Shown here piece after piece: positions 16,142 to 23,623 of a stretch of DNA of 28,841 nucleotides; position 1 is the first letter of the stretch, and the number at the start of each line of letters is the position of its first letter. Below the pieces are notes generated by a model, which saw nothing but the letters and a program-made list of their open reading frames with translations, searched no databases and had not been told where the DNA came from. The position numbers and the translations under genes are program-made. The DNA is from a virus, in IMG/VR virus record IMGVR_UViG_3300047994_000594, positions 1 through 28,841 of that record. One strand, 5' to 3'.

Positions 16142-16637
16142 CGTGCCTCCGCAAAATCGTAATCGAGCCCATCGAGCCGGCCCAAAGCCACAATCCACGC
16201 CTGCCGTTCATCGGCCGGCAAAGAAAACGCCACATCGAACGGCACCCCGTTCCGAATCAGGTAGAGCGGATCCACCAGATCGGGGTGCCCACTCAGTTTC
16301 CCAGCGCAGCACTCCCAAGGCCAGGCGCGGTCTCGTCGGCAAATGCACCGGCAGCCGCTGCAATACCTGCATCGCCAAGCCGCGAAACCAGCGCCTCCAC
16401 CTGCCCTTCCGTCACCGGCGGCGGCACCGGCACCCCATCGATGGCGCACACCGACGCCGCAAGCATCGCCATGCCCAGATAAGGCGTATTCTGCGCCAGT
16501 TGCGGTCCAACCGCCTTGAACAGCCGCAACCGGTCCAGCGCACTCATCCGCCGCAACGCCAGTTCACGCCCATCCGCGTCGCGCACCAGCGTCTGCGCCA
16601 GCGCCGCCGCGACAATCCTGCTGCTCGGCGTCTCCAT
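16126..16637 (-). CDS. Tail assembly chaperone, long frameshift product (gpGT-type)
   Basis: Predicted 170-residue product: the 114 residues of the short form, then a -1 slip at GGGAAAC (16296-16302), then 56 residues starting LSGHPDLVDPLYL. The added part contains FSLPADERQAWIVALGRLDGL and ends EARWTRG. In contractile and long non-contractile phages this gene pair, between tube and tape measure, makes a minor long form by programmed slippage; both forms keep the tape measure soluble during tail assembly. The extension frame has no convincing start of its own near the slip, which supports fusion rather than an independent gene. Confidence 0.8.
16293..16637 (-). CDS. Tail assembly chaperone, short form (gpG-type)
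   Basis: 114 residues ending ALGN before TGA at 16293-16295. The sequence is helical and Ala-rich (IVAAALAQTLVRDADGREL, then RLRLFKAVGPQLAQN). A segment GVPVPPPVTEGQVEALVSRLGD matches the style of phage tail chaperones. The start overlaps the tube stop by one base (TGATG). Its role as chaperone is inferred from position and from the slippery site in its last codons. Confidence 0.8.
   Translation of the reverse strand: METPSSRIVAAALAQTLVRDADGRELALRRMSALDRLRLFKAVGPQLAQNTPYLGMAMLAASVCAIDGVPVPPPVTEGQVEALVSRLGDAGIAAAAGAFADETAPGLGSAALGN
16296..16302 (-). promoter_or_regulatory. Programmed -1 ribosomal frameshift heptamer GGGAAAC
   Basis: On the minus strand the last codons read CTG GGA AAC TGA, so the heptamer falls as G-GGA-AAC, exactly the X-XXY-YYZ phase needed for a -1 slip. 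The stop is the next codon. The related GGGAAAG heptamer is used in the lambda G/GT pair. I saw no strong downstream stem, only short complementary blocks (GATC..GATC). Confidence 0.88.
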
Positions 16638-17065
16638 CAGATACGCTGCCGCTGCGTCGCAAAGAACTCCAGCTTCTGCTTGACGCTGGCATCACCTTTC
16701 CAGCTCCCCGCATTCACCAGCTTGAACACGACACCGCTATACTGATAGGTCGACGTCGATCCATCCACCTCAGTCACGTATTGGTACACGGTCCCGGCCG
16801 GCAACGATCCTTGGCTGAGAAAAATCTGCTCGGACGCCGCAATAAAGTCGTCGACCGCGCTCGTCCCGCGCTCCACCTCAAAACTTCCTTCCCAGCCCTT
16901 GGGAAGTTCCGCTCCCATCGGCACGCCATCCAGCCGGTCGAGCCGGACCGACTGCGTAATCTGCCGGCTCTCAAACCCAGTCACGTACGTCAGATCGACG
17001 CGCCCCTGCGGCCCCATGACCACAAGCTGGCAATCGCGCCCGATCGAGAATGAATTGATCGGCAT
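16637..17065 (-). CDS. Tail tube protein
   Basis: 142 residues, the normal size for contractile tail tubes. Start is ATG 17065 (MPINSFSIG) with GGAG 7 nt upstream; a longer frame runs back through a repeat and is rejected. Features are FSIGRDCQLVVMGPQGRVDLT, the conserved VTGFESRQITQSVRLDRLDG, then GWEGSFEVERGTSAVDDFIA and a C-terminal WKGDASVKQKLEFFATQ. These recall the tube family in which FESxQ and GWxGSF are hallmarks. It forms the inner tube around which the sheath packs. It follows the sheath gene after a 158-bp gap with two palindromes, and its stop overlaps the chaperone start. Confidence 0.85.
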   Translation of the reverse strand: MPINSFSIGRDCQLVVMGPQGRVDLTYVTGFESRQITQSVRLDRLDGVPMGAELPKGWEGSFEVERGTSAVDDFIAASEQIFLSQGSLPAGTVYQYVTEVDGSTSTYQYSGVVFKLVNAGSWKGDASVKQKLEFFATQRQRI

Positions 17066-17081
17066 GTGCAAACTCCAAAAT

Positions 17082-17123
17082 CTTCTCCCTCCCCCCCTTG
17101 GGGGAGGGCCGGGGTGAGGGTGG
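17082..17123. repeat. REP-like element, CTTCTCCCTC family, copy 1
   Basis: CCCTCCCCC at 17087-17095 and GGGGGAGGG at 17100-17108 form a 9-bp stem around CCTT, followed by CCGGGGTGAGGGTGG. It is one of four related elements in this orientation in the window. It sits just upstream of the tail tube start. Confidence 0.85.
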
Positions 17124-17144
17124 TCCGACTGGGCACGTAAAGCG

Positions 17145-17173
17145 TAGGATGGGTTGCCCTCGAGCAACCCATC
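17145..17173. repeat. REP-like palindrome, GATGGGTTGC family, copy 1
   Basis: GATGGGTTGC at 17148-17157 and GCAACCCATC at 17164-17173 form a perfect 10-bp stem with a 6-nt loop, preceded by GTAG. It lies in the sheath-tube gap. A second, slightly imperfect copy lies at 28408-28437. Confidence 0.85.
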
Positions 17174-17223
17174 AAAACCCAAGGCGGCGGCCGTTCATAA
17201 CGGCGGTAATCAAGAGCCGAAAA

Positions 17224-18786
17224 TCATCCAGGCGGCAAAACCTGGCTCTGCACGATCACCGTCTGCCCGCCCTCAACATTGACAATGAATTTCTCATTAA
17301 TACCCTGGAACTGTACCTGCGCATCGCTCTGCACATACCCAAGGCTAGTCCGGCTCAGCGGGTTGTTGCTCAAATCGCAAATCACGCTGAAAGGCGGCGA
17401 CCCGTCCACGCTCCCCAAAACGCCCTGGCTCAGCAAACCCTGCAAATAGCTAAGCTGGGTCGACCGAATGCGCTGAAACAGGCTGGCATTAATCACCTGG
17501 CCGACGAAAAGCCCCATGCCCGCCGCCAACGTAGCAGCAATATAATTCGTCAGCCGCGTATAATTGTCGCCGTTTGTCGCCTGGTTGGAACTGGAATTAT
17601 GCCCGCAGCGAACCCCCCAATACGCCCCCCCCGGCTGCGGATTGCTCACCACATCGATCCCGGCCTCGAACAGCACAGTCAATTCCGCGTCGCTGTAAGT
17701 CGATGTCTGCCCGCTGCCCGGAACCCCCGACATCTGCGTCCCAACCACATTATACAGCGGCTTGTTCAGGCTTGATTGTTCAGGCGAAAGATTGCCCAGC
17801 CGGCCTGCCACAAACCCCTGCGGCGAAACCAGTCGAGTCAAGCCATTGGCCTGATCGTTCCAGTAAATCCAATCACCGAACATCAGCTTGGCAGCATAGG
17901 AATCCAGCCCCGCCTGCTGCTTGGCCGTCACCGCATCGGCAATCGTCTGCCCCGCCGGTCCCACCAGGATCATATACACGCCTTCGGACAGCCCAAAGCC
18001 GGCCTGCGCCGTCCACTGCGTCGCATCATCAGCATCAGCAAGCATACCGATGCTACAACCCTGGCCACGCAGCGAATACATGCCAAGCCGAGGCACCGTA
18101 TCCTGCCCCACCAACGTCGCCGCCGTCGCCGAGGACGCACCATCGGTGCCACCCGACAATTTTGCCGTGACCGCCGTCACCGTCACCGTCGTCGCCGACC
18201 CCAAGGTCGCCGCCACCAGCTGCGACGGCCCCCGCAACGGCCCATTGCCCTGGTTCACCGCCGTAACCAGATTCTCCCAAAAAACGGCAGCACTCGGCGC
18301 GAGAATATTATCGAAAACTTCCGGCACCACACCAGGCAGCGCCACGGTCAAGCGCCAGCACCCAGCCTGCGGCGCCGCACCAATCGTCACCGTCAGACTA
18401 TTGCCCAGCGACCCGGTATAGCGCGCCGTCAATTCCGCTGCGAACGTCCCGGCCGAAGCCCCGATCGCATAACTCGCCGCCACATCCGTCCCGTCACTGA
18501 CCCGCACGCAAAGGAACGCGCTCGCCCCTTGCTGCACCGCGCACGCCACGGCCGTTCCCATGTCGTACTTCCGCGCAATCACCGGCCCGAAATATTGCGC
18601 ATAATCCGCCATGGTCCCGACCACCACCGGTCGGCCGACAGGTCCCCACGGCGCGGTTCCAACCATACCAATGACATTCGTCGGCACCCCATTCAGCACC
18701 AAATTCTGCGGCGCCACGATCTGCACATAGAGGTCGGGCACCACCAGCGCCGTCGTGTTCAGCGCGCCTTGCTGGAAAATCGGCAT
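17224..18786 (-). CDS. Contractile tail sheath protein
   Basis: 520 residues. VVVPDLYVQIVAPQNLVLNGVPTN-type opening, GMVGTAPWGPVGRPVVVGTMADYAQYFGP and a C-terminal domain with TRLTNYIAATLAAGMGLFVGQ, LQGLLSQGVLGS and a final beta strand mark the sheath family. GYVQSDAQVQFQGINEKFIVNVEGGQ near the end is the strand that interlocks subunits. Contraction of the sheath drives the tube through the envelope. ATG 18786 has GGGAG 8 nt upstream. The presence of this gene places the phage among the contractile-tailed type. It is flanked on both sides by gaps with CTTCTCCCTC repeats. Confidence 0.93.
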   Translation of the reverse strand: MPIFQQGALNTTALVVPDLYVQIVAPQNLVLNGVPTNVIGMVGTAPWGPVGRPVVVGTMADYAQYFGPVIARKYDMGTAVACAVQQGASAFLCVRVSDGTDVAASYAIGASAGTFAAELTARYTGSLGNSLTVTIGAAPQAGCWRLTVALPGVVPEVFDNILAPSAAVFWENLVTAVNQGNGPLRGPSQLVAATLGSATTVTVTAVTAKLSGGTDGASSATAATLVGQDTVPRLGMYSLRGQGCSIGMLADADDATQWTAQAGFGLSEGVYMILVGPAGQTIADAVTAKQQAGLDSYAAKLMFGDWIYWNDQANGLTRLVSPQGFVAGRLGNLSPEQSSLNKPLYNVVGTQMSGVPGSGQTSTYSDAELTVLFEAGIDVVSNPQPGGAYWGVRCGHNSSSNQATNGDNYTRLTNYIAATLAAGMGLFVGQVINASLFQRIRSTQLSYLQGLLSQGVLGSVDGSPPFSVICDLSNNPLSRTSLGYVQSDAQVQFQGINEKFIVNVEGGQTVIVQSQVLPPG

Positions 18787-18845
18787 CTATCAGTCTCCCA
18801 AATCATTCCGCCTCCTCGTAGGGAGGACATGGCTACTGCGCATAT

Positions 18846-18890
18846 CTTCTCCCTCCCCCCTTGTGGGGGAGGGTAGGGGTGGGGGGGGGA
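18846..18890. repeat. REP-like element, CTTCTCCCTC family, copy 2
   Basis: CCCTCCCCC at 18851-18859 pairs with GGGGGAGGG at 18865-18873 around CTTGT, followed by TAGGGGTGGGG. It lies in the 153-bp gap upstream of the sheath gene; I see nothing else there apart from the sheath ribosome binding site. Confidence 0.85.
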
Positions 18891-18939
18891 CGGGCGCGCT
18901 CGGCGCTTAATCGTATCTGGACAAGAACGTCCTAACCAA

Positions 18940-19740
18940 TTAACCGAAACAGCTTACCCCATTAAACACCACATCGCCGAACAGCATCGCCGGCAGCATG
19001 CTCACAACCGTGGTCGCATACTCGACGTCATAAACAAGGTCGCGCCGATACACCCCGGCACCCTGCCCCTCATCGAAACTCGCGGTATTCCGATAGCGCA
19101 CCCGCCCGCCTGTCTGATCAGCCAAGGTCAAAAACGCCGTCTGCGCAAACGCCGATCCGATGGCACCGCACGCAGCATCGCGCATTCCAGGCGATGGCGA
19201 CCATACCGCAATCCGAAAACCCTGCTCCTGCCTGGCCCATTCGGCCGTACTGACTTGCAGCGCCAAGGTGCGCGCCACCACATGTACAGCGCCTGGCACA
19301 GTCACCACAGAACCCTGCAGCCAACAGATCCGATCCCGACGCACCAGATCGGCCAGAGCAGCCGCCACCAGCCCGGCGCTATCGCCCGCCTGAACCTGAT
19401 AAACGTAAGTCGCGTCATCCACGAGCAAGCCAGCCACGTCGCCCGCATTAGGCACGCCGGAAAAATCCGCCGCATTGCCCGACACGCTGACCATCACGCC
19501 AGGCGATACCAAAGGCGCCCACGCACACGCGCCCCAGCGCGTCGTGTTCCGGGCGGAATTCGGCACCGCCGACACGCTCACGTTCAGCTTACCAAGCGCA
19601 AGATCAGCATCGAGCGCCCCGGGCATCGGCCAGCCGCGATACACGCGCGCCCCGCTCCCAACAATCGCCTGCGCCGACAAACCGCCAGGATACAGCACCG
19701 AACAGACGGCACTCACCAGCGCCGCCTCGACATCCGACAT
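18940..19740 (-). CDS. Putative tail terminator/neck protein
   Basis: 266 residues from the ATG at 19740; a TTG at 19749 with AGGGG six bases upstream is an alternative start. The N-terminal part (VEAALVSAVCSVLYPGG, GARVYRGWPMPG) and the later DRTLALQVSTAEWARQEQGFRIAVWSPSP-style region suggest an HK97-gp10 or tail-terminator-type fold, but I do not recognise a named family. It ends with RRDLVYDVEYATTVVSML. Position between head-to-tail connector genes and the sheath fits the terminator or neck proteins that cap the tail tube. I am fairly sure it is a real gene and unsure of its exact role. Confidence 0.6.
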   Translation of the reverse strand: MSDVEAALVSAVCSVLYPGGLSAQAIVGSGARVYRGWPMPGALDADLALGKLNVSVSAVPNSARNTTRWGACAWAPLVSPGVMVSVSGNAADFSGVPNAGDVAGLLVDDATYVYQVQAGDSAGLVAAALADLVRRDRICWLQGSVVTVPGAVHVVARTLALQVSTAEWARQEQGFRIAVWSPSPGMRDAACGAIGSAFAQTAFLTLADQTGGRVRYRNTASFDEGQGAGVYRRDLVYDVEYATTVVSMLPAMLFGDVVFNGVSCFG

Positions 19741-19758
19741 GTCCGCCAAGGCACACCC

Positions 19759-20694
19759 CTACAGGCAGTTGTCATCCTCACGCCTGGCCCGGAGATATAA
19801 ATCCCACTCGCGCTCCAATTCAGGCTTGTTCCCCGCCCACTCGAGCACGCCAAAACTGTTGCGCTTGAGGTCGGTATCCGGATCGAAACCATGCTTCACG
19901 AACATGTCCCAGCGTCCAAGATACCCGCGATTCTGCTTGGCGCCATGAAAGCGGTGCTCGATGATCCCAGGCACAACCCCGATCCGACCATTAACGAAGC
20001 GTAATGCCCGCTCCTGCCAGCGCAGCAAATGCCGCTTGTAAGTCTCGCTCGTCCCATGCGGCCAACTCCGCTCCACCAGCCCTGCAAACGCCAGCGCCAT
20101 GTGGTGATCGGCACTTCCCATGCCGGCCAGCTCAAAAAGCCCACCTGTCCAGTCCAGCAACTCTCGCCGGCACGCCCAGAAATACCCGCTATGCGGGTAT
20201 TCCGCGTAGCCGCCGTCGAACTTCCAGAAATTCTTTCCGGAAGCCACCAGCGGCGCACCCTCAAGATACTGGGACGCAAACGAATGGTGCACGCCGATCA
20301 GCGAGTCATTCGGCCCCAGGTCCAACGCCCGCGACCAGGTCTGCACCACCCGATAATGCTGCAAATGCTCCACGGTCTCCCGCGCCCACCCGGGCTTACG
20401 GTGCCACACATCTGCATCACCCCAGGCAATATACTCGGCATCAGGAATGCGCCTGATGCCCTCGTTCAGAGCGCACTCCTTGCACCACGCCCAACTATCC
20501 GCCCGCAGGCCAACATGATTGACATGCGGCAGAGCGCAAACAAAATCACGCCTGCCATATTGCACCTCAACCACCGTAAGCCGCGCGCCGGAGTCGAGAA
20601 CATGCCCTACCCAATCGCGGAAATGCCGGTCAGGAGTCTCCCAGCGCAGCGGATTGAACCGCGCCGTCACCACATGCAGTTGTTGAGCGTCCAA
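19759..20694 (-). CDS. GT-A-fold glycosyltransferase-like protein
   Basis: 311 residues. A VVTARFNPLRWETPDRHFR opening precedes a Rossmann-like core, and WGDADVWHRKPGW near residues 91-103 contains DAD (93-95), a DxD-type metal/nucleotide-sugar site. GYFWACRRELLDWTGG (170-185), a DHH triad (196-198) and HRFHGAK (247-253) complete a GT-A, family-2-like layout. It probably transfers a sugar, perhaps to a virion protein or host surface glycan; donor and acceptor are unknown. TTG 20694 has GGGGAG six bases upstream, and no ATG lies near. It sits between the connector and terminator genes, an odd place for an enzyme, but overlaps nothing and is intact. Confidence 0.7.
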   Translation of the reverse strand: MDAQQLHVVTARFNPLRWETPDRHFRDWVGHVLDSGARLTVVEVQYGRRDFVCALPHVNHVGLRADSWAWCKECALNEGIRRIPDAEYIAWGDADVWHRKPGWARETVEHLQHYRVVQTWSRALDLGPNDSLIGVHHSFASQYLEGAPLVASGKNFWKFDGGYAEYPHSGYFWACRRELLDWTGGLFELAGMGSADHHMALAFAGLVERSWPHGTSETYKRHLLRWQERALRFVNGRIGVVPGIIEHRFHGAKQNRGYLGRWDMFVKHGFDPDTDLKRNSFGVLEWAGNKPELEREWDLYLRARREDDNCL

Positions 20695-20709
20695 GTGCAG
20701 CTCCCCGGT

Positions 20710-21339
20710 TCAAGCAGCGGTCTGCCGCACCTGCAGGCGCCATCCCAGCGCGCTCTGCTCGGCCGCACCCACCACATAATTTTGCGAACTATCGTCAATC
20801 ACCACGTCGCCCGCCTGCGGCGACACCGGCAACGCCGGAAGCAGCAAGTTCCAGCCTCCAAGCTTCTGTGCACGCACATCCGTATCACCAGCGCGCGTTC
20901 CGGCTTCGAGCAGACTTGCCGGAAAACCAGTAAGAACCGGCACCGCACTCGTCGCCGAGAACCCGCTATATCCGCCGGTCACCGGCACCGCCGCCCGCAA
21001 AATCTGCACGACCCGGTTGGTCGCCACACATTGCACCGGCAGCAGCGGCCGCTGCGCGCAAATGAAATACGTGCCGCTTGTACCGACCAGATAATCCCCA
21101 GGCTGCGTGTAGGATGCATCGAACACGCCCCACCACACCGGCCGCCCGAACCCCGAAACGGTACGAAAACGTCCATCCTCTGCATTGAACGAGGCATTGA
21201 GTTTTATAATCCGATTCCGCGAAATCAGCGGATTGGCGGCACATGCGGGCCGATAAACAACAAACGGCGTGCCCAGCTTGCGTGCCGCCAGTCCCATGCC
21301 ACGACTGATTTTATCCTGCAGGCAGATACCGTCCATCAT
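20710..21339 (-). CDS. Phage head-tail region protein, function unknown
   Basis: 209 residues from the ATG at 21339 that overlaps the preceding stop (ATGA). Features are LQDKISRGMGLAARKLGTPFVVYRP, then FDASYTQPGDYLVGTSGTYFICAQRPLLPVQCVATNRVVQILR. The pattern resembles a conserved alphaproteobacterial phage protein encoded beside connectors; I recall no assigned function. Probable roles include head completion or minor capsid protein. A longer frame to 21417 runs back through the connector gene and is not used. Confidence 0.6.
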   Translation of the reverse strand: MMDGICLQDKISRGMGLAARKLGTPFVVYRPACAANPLISRNRIIKLNASFNAEDGRFRTVSGFGRPVWWGVFDASYTQPGDYLVGTSGTYFICAQRPLLPVQCVATNRVVQILRAAVPVTGGYSGFSATSAVPVLTGFPASLLEAGTRAGDTDVRAQKLGGWNLLLPALPVSPQAGDVVIDDSSQNYVVGAAEQSALGWRLQVRQTAA

Positions 21340-21710
21340 ACAACCCAGGAAAGACCGCAAGCCCCTAGCCCCTCGCCAGGCGGCACGCCAAAAAACGCGC
21401 ACAACCGCCGGCGCCAAACATCCAGCAGACGGAGCCGGTCGCGCACCTCATTTTCATTATGCGTCCACGCCCCGGCCGCCTCGCTATCCAAATTGTCGCT
21501 TGCAGAAGGCACCGCCAACTCCAGTTGCAGCAACGTCGCCAGATAATTGCCAACAACGGTCTCCTCCGCCGGCGACAGATTATTCATCCGATACTCCAGC
21601 GCCCCATAAGCGACATAAAACCGCCACCCCATGTTCCCGGACGGCGAGGCCCCATAAGCAGGATACCCACAGAACCGCCGAATATCAGTCTTCTGCGCAT
21701 CCGTAAGCAT
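21336..21710 (-). CDS. Head-tail connector (head-completion) protein
   Basis: 124 residues, the size of gp6/gp15-type connectors. MLTDAQKTDIRRFCGYPAYG at the start and RLRLLDVWRRRLCAFFGVPP at the end flank a helical core (LSPAEETVVGNYLATLLQLELA). The length and helical nature fit connectors that join portal to tail. ATG 21710 has AAGGA about eight bases upstream. It follows the capsid gene, as usual for connectors, after a gap with a REP-like element. Confidence 0.65.
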   Translation of the reverse strand: MLTDAQKTDIRRFCGYPAYGASPSGNMGWRFYVAYGALEYRMNNLSPAEETVVGNYLATLLQLELAVPSASDNLDSEAAGAWTHNENEVRDRLRLLDVWRRRLCAFFGVPPGEGLGACGLSWVV

Positions 21711-21720
21711 TCAATGCTTC

Positions 21721-21757
21721 CTTCTCCCTCGCATCGTGGGTGAGGGCCGGGTGGGGG
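21721..21757. repeat. REP-like element, CTTCTCCCTC family, copy 3 (degenerate)
   Basis: CTTCTCCCTC at 21721-21730 and GAGGGCCGGGTGGGGG at 21742-21757 keep the ends of the family, but the stem centre has changed to GCATCGTGGGT. It fills most of the 75-bp capsid-connector gap. Confidence 0.65.
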
Positions 21758-21785
21758 AACACAGCCACGCGAACGTATCGGCGCG

Positions 21786-23114
21786 TTACCCCAGATGCTC
21801 GATCATCACCGCGCGCTTGAAGTTCGCATTCGTCGCCGTCGGCACCGTCAGACTCGTCGTCGTCGTATCGGATGGCGCGCAAAACCCGCCGATCCAATAC
21901 CAGGACTGCGCAATGATCTGTTGCAGCCGGTCGATCGGCTCGCGCGTCACCATGCAAACCCCGTCCACGAGCGAGACCAGCGAGTCCTTCGGCGCCACAT
22001 CGTCGCTTGCCATGCCGGCAAAATCGCCCTCGACCAAGGCACCCTGACCAACAATGATCGGGCGGCGGATATACGCGCCAGCAATCGTCGGATGCGTTTG
22101 CACGTAAGATTCGTTTGTCAGCAGAAACCGTAGCCCCAGGAACTCATTGACCACGCCCTGCCCCGGCCGAAACACCTCATTGGCCGACGTCGCACCAATG
22201 AACAGCCGCTGGAAATCGCTGTCCGCAAACAATTGCCTGGCGCTGATCGGATCCAGATGGCAATTGTACGCGCCATCGATATCCGGCACGGCATTCAGCC
22301 GCAAATTCGCCACGCCATCGAGAATGTTGGCCATCGACAGCGTGTCGCCAGCCACGATCTGCGTCGAGTTCGTCCGTCCATTCGGCCGCAATACCAGAGA
22401 CGCCGTCGAAGCCTGCACGCTATTGAACGCGGTCGCATCGCTCACCGACACGTTGCTTGAAAAGCTCAGAACACCCGATACGCCACCTGGCGTGATCGAA
22501 ACGCTCGTCGCATCCGCGGTCACACCGACAAGCGTATAAATATCCGACCCCACCGTCACCCCAAGCGGGTTGCTTGAGGTCACTGTCTGCTGCACGCCGT
22601 TGACGAACGCTGTCTGAAATCCGCGCACATCATCCACTGCCACGCTCGGGCCAGCACTGCCCAACGTCGTGCGCACAAACGTGTTGCCTGCGAAATAGGC
22701 GTTGAACAGCGCATTGCGCGCCAAATCGTCCAGGCTGCGCGCCGCCTGCTCGCCGTTCACGTAAGCGTTATGCAGGAACACGCTGGCGATCGCCACGCGG
22801 CTCGTCACCATGTTCAAATCCATTGTCGCTGCATAATGATTCAAGGTAATCGAGAATTGCTCGACATTCCAACTACCCGACGTCAGCCCGTTATCCAGAT
22901 TCGTATTCGTGTTCGCCGCCAGTGGCGTCGTCACGGCCGGCCGCAGCCCAGCGCGCGTCTTCGTCAGAGTCTCGCCAATCCCGACAGAAAACTCCTCGCG
23001 ATCGGCACAGGCGCGATAACCGATCCTGGACCGCAGCGCCTGCTGGAACTCACGCTCCAAAAAACCCTGCTGGATAATCGGCTGCAGTGCCAGTGGAAAA
23101 TTCGATACGCTCAT
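21786..23114 (-). CDS. Major capsid protein
   Basis: 442 residues with the HK97-fold style of a phage coat. The N-terminal arm (QPIIQQGFLEREFQQALRSRIGYRAC) precedes a helix/beta body (LNHYAATMDLNMVTSRVAIAS). Then come DDLARNALFNAYFAGNTF and VSVSDATAFNSVQ, with a central insertion domain of about 100 residues rich in Ser/Val. The C-terminal half has DGAYNCHLDPISARQLFADSDFQRLF and ends with a strand (TTSLTVPTATNANFKRAVMIEHLG). No protease is encoded nearby, so processing is not expected. It lies after the scaffold gene across a gap with two hairpins that may stabilise its message. GGGGG precedes ATG 23114. Confidence 0.85.
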   Translation of the reverse strand: MSVSNFPLALQPIIQQGFLEREFQQALRSRIGYRACADREEFSVGIGETLTKTRAGLRPAVTTPLAANTNTNLDNGLTSGSWNVEQFSITLNHYAATMDLNMVTSRVAIASVFLHNAYVNGEQAARSLDDLARNALFNAYFAGNTFVRTTLGSAGPSVAVDDVRGFQTAFVNGVQQTVTSSNPLGVTVGSDIYTLVGVTADATSVSITPGGVSGVLSFSSNVSVSDATAFNSVQASTASLVLRPNGRTNSTQIVAGDTLSMANILDGVANLRLNAVPDIDGAYNCHLDPISARQLFADSDFQRLFIGATSANEVFRPGQGVVNEFLGLRFLLTNESYVQTHPTIAGAYIRRPIIVGQGALVEGDFAGMASDDVAPKDSLVSLVDGVCMVTREPIDRLQQIIAQSWYWIGGFCAPSDTTTTSLTVPTATNANFKRAVMIEHLG

Positions 23115-23132
23115 TCATGCCCCCAAAACTAC

Positions 23133-23147
23133 GGGGGCGTCGCCCCC
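23133..23147. repeat. GC-rich hairpin upstream of capsid gene
   Basis: GGGGGCG at 23133-23139 and CGCCCCC at 23141-23147 can pair around a single base, in practice a 6-bp stem with a GTC loop. It is in the 5' leader of the capsid gene, next to a second palindrome. Confidence 0.6.
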
Positions 23148-23160
23148 TCCGTTGTAACAT

Positions 23161-23185
23161 CGTAGGGCGGATTTCTTATCCGCCC
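23161..23185. repeat. REP-like palindrome, GCGGAT/ATCCGC family, copy 2
   Basis: GGGCGGAT at 23165-23172 and ATCCGCCC at 23178-23185 form a perfect 8-bp stem around TTCTT, preceded by GTA. It resembles the element at 12211-12236. It sits between the scaffold and capsid genes. Confidence 0.8.
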
Positions 23186-23218
23186 AGCCCACCACAAAAT
23201 CGGCCGCCAACGCGAAGC

Positions 23219-23623
23219 CTACCGCCGCCGCAGCAACTCCGCCCGTGCACTACGCCACTCATCGAGGCTCATCTCCGTCGCCAACTTGCGCCGTGTCACC
23301 GCCGCAGTCGGCGCAACCGCAGCACTGCTCGAGCTCGCGGCACCAAAAAGCCAAGGCTTGTCACGCCGCAATTTAGCAATCACGTCAGCGGCACCATGAA
23401 ATTCACCATTTTCTCCCGGCGAGAGCACCGCAGGGTCGATGAGTTTCAATCCATCCAGATCGACCATGCCGGCACGCAAAGCCTCAGTCTGCAATGCCAA
23501 TTGCACAAGCTTTGCACTCGATTTCGCCTGCACCTCCGCCAACTGCCGCTCCAGCCCATCGGCGTGCGCACGCAGCGCCGCCAACTCGTCGCCCGCCGTC
23601 GGCAAACCTGCGCTATCGCTCAT
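23219..23623 (-). CDS. Scaffold-like protein
   Basis: 134 residues. The N-terminal 70 form a coiled coil (DELAALRAHADGLERQLAEVQAK). GMVDLDGLKLIDPAVLSPGENG followed by DVIAKLRRDKPWLFG matches the pattern of phage scaffolds (GPO / DUF4355-like), where such a Leu-Asp and KPxLF segment is conserved. The C-terminal basic tail (RSARAELLRRR) probably binds capsid. Its position between portal and coat supports internal scaffolding. It starts within the portal stop (ATGA), so it is translated with the portal. Confidence 0.75.
   Translation of the reverse strand: MSDSAGLPTAGDELAALRAHADGLERQLAEVQAKSSAKLVQLALQTEALRAGMVDLDGLKLIDPAVLSPGENGEFHGAADVIAKLRRDKPWLFGAASSSSAAVAPTAAVTRRKLATEMSLDEWRSARAELLRRR

Noticed and set aside
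16303-16449. A separate start for the chaperone second frame
   Set aside because: That part of the frame is Cys/Arg-rich and antifamily in character; only the part after the slippery site looks like protein.
17082-17123. Rho-independent terminator
   Set aside because: The stem is stable, but no T-run follows on either strand and the element recurs elsewhere as a dispersed repeat.
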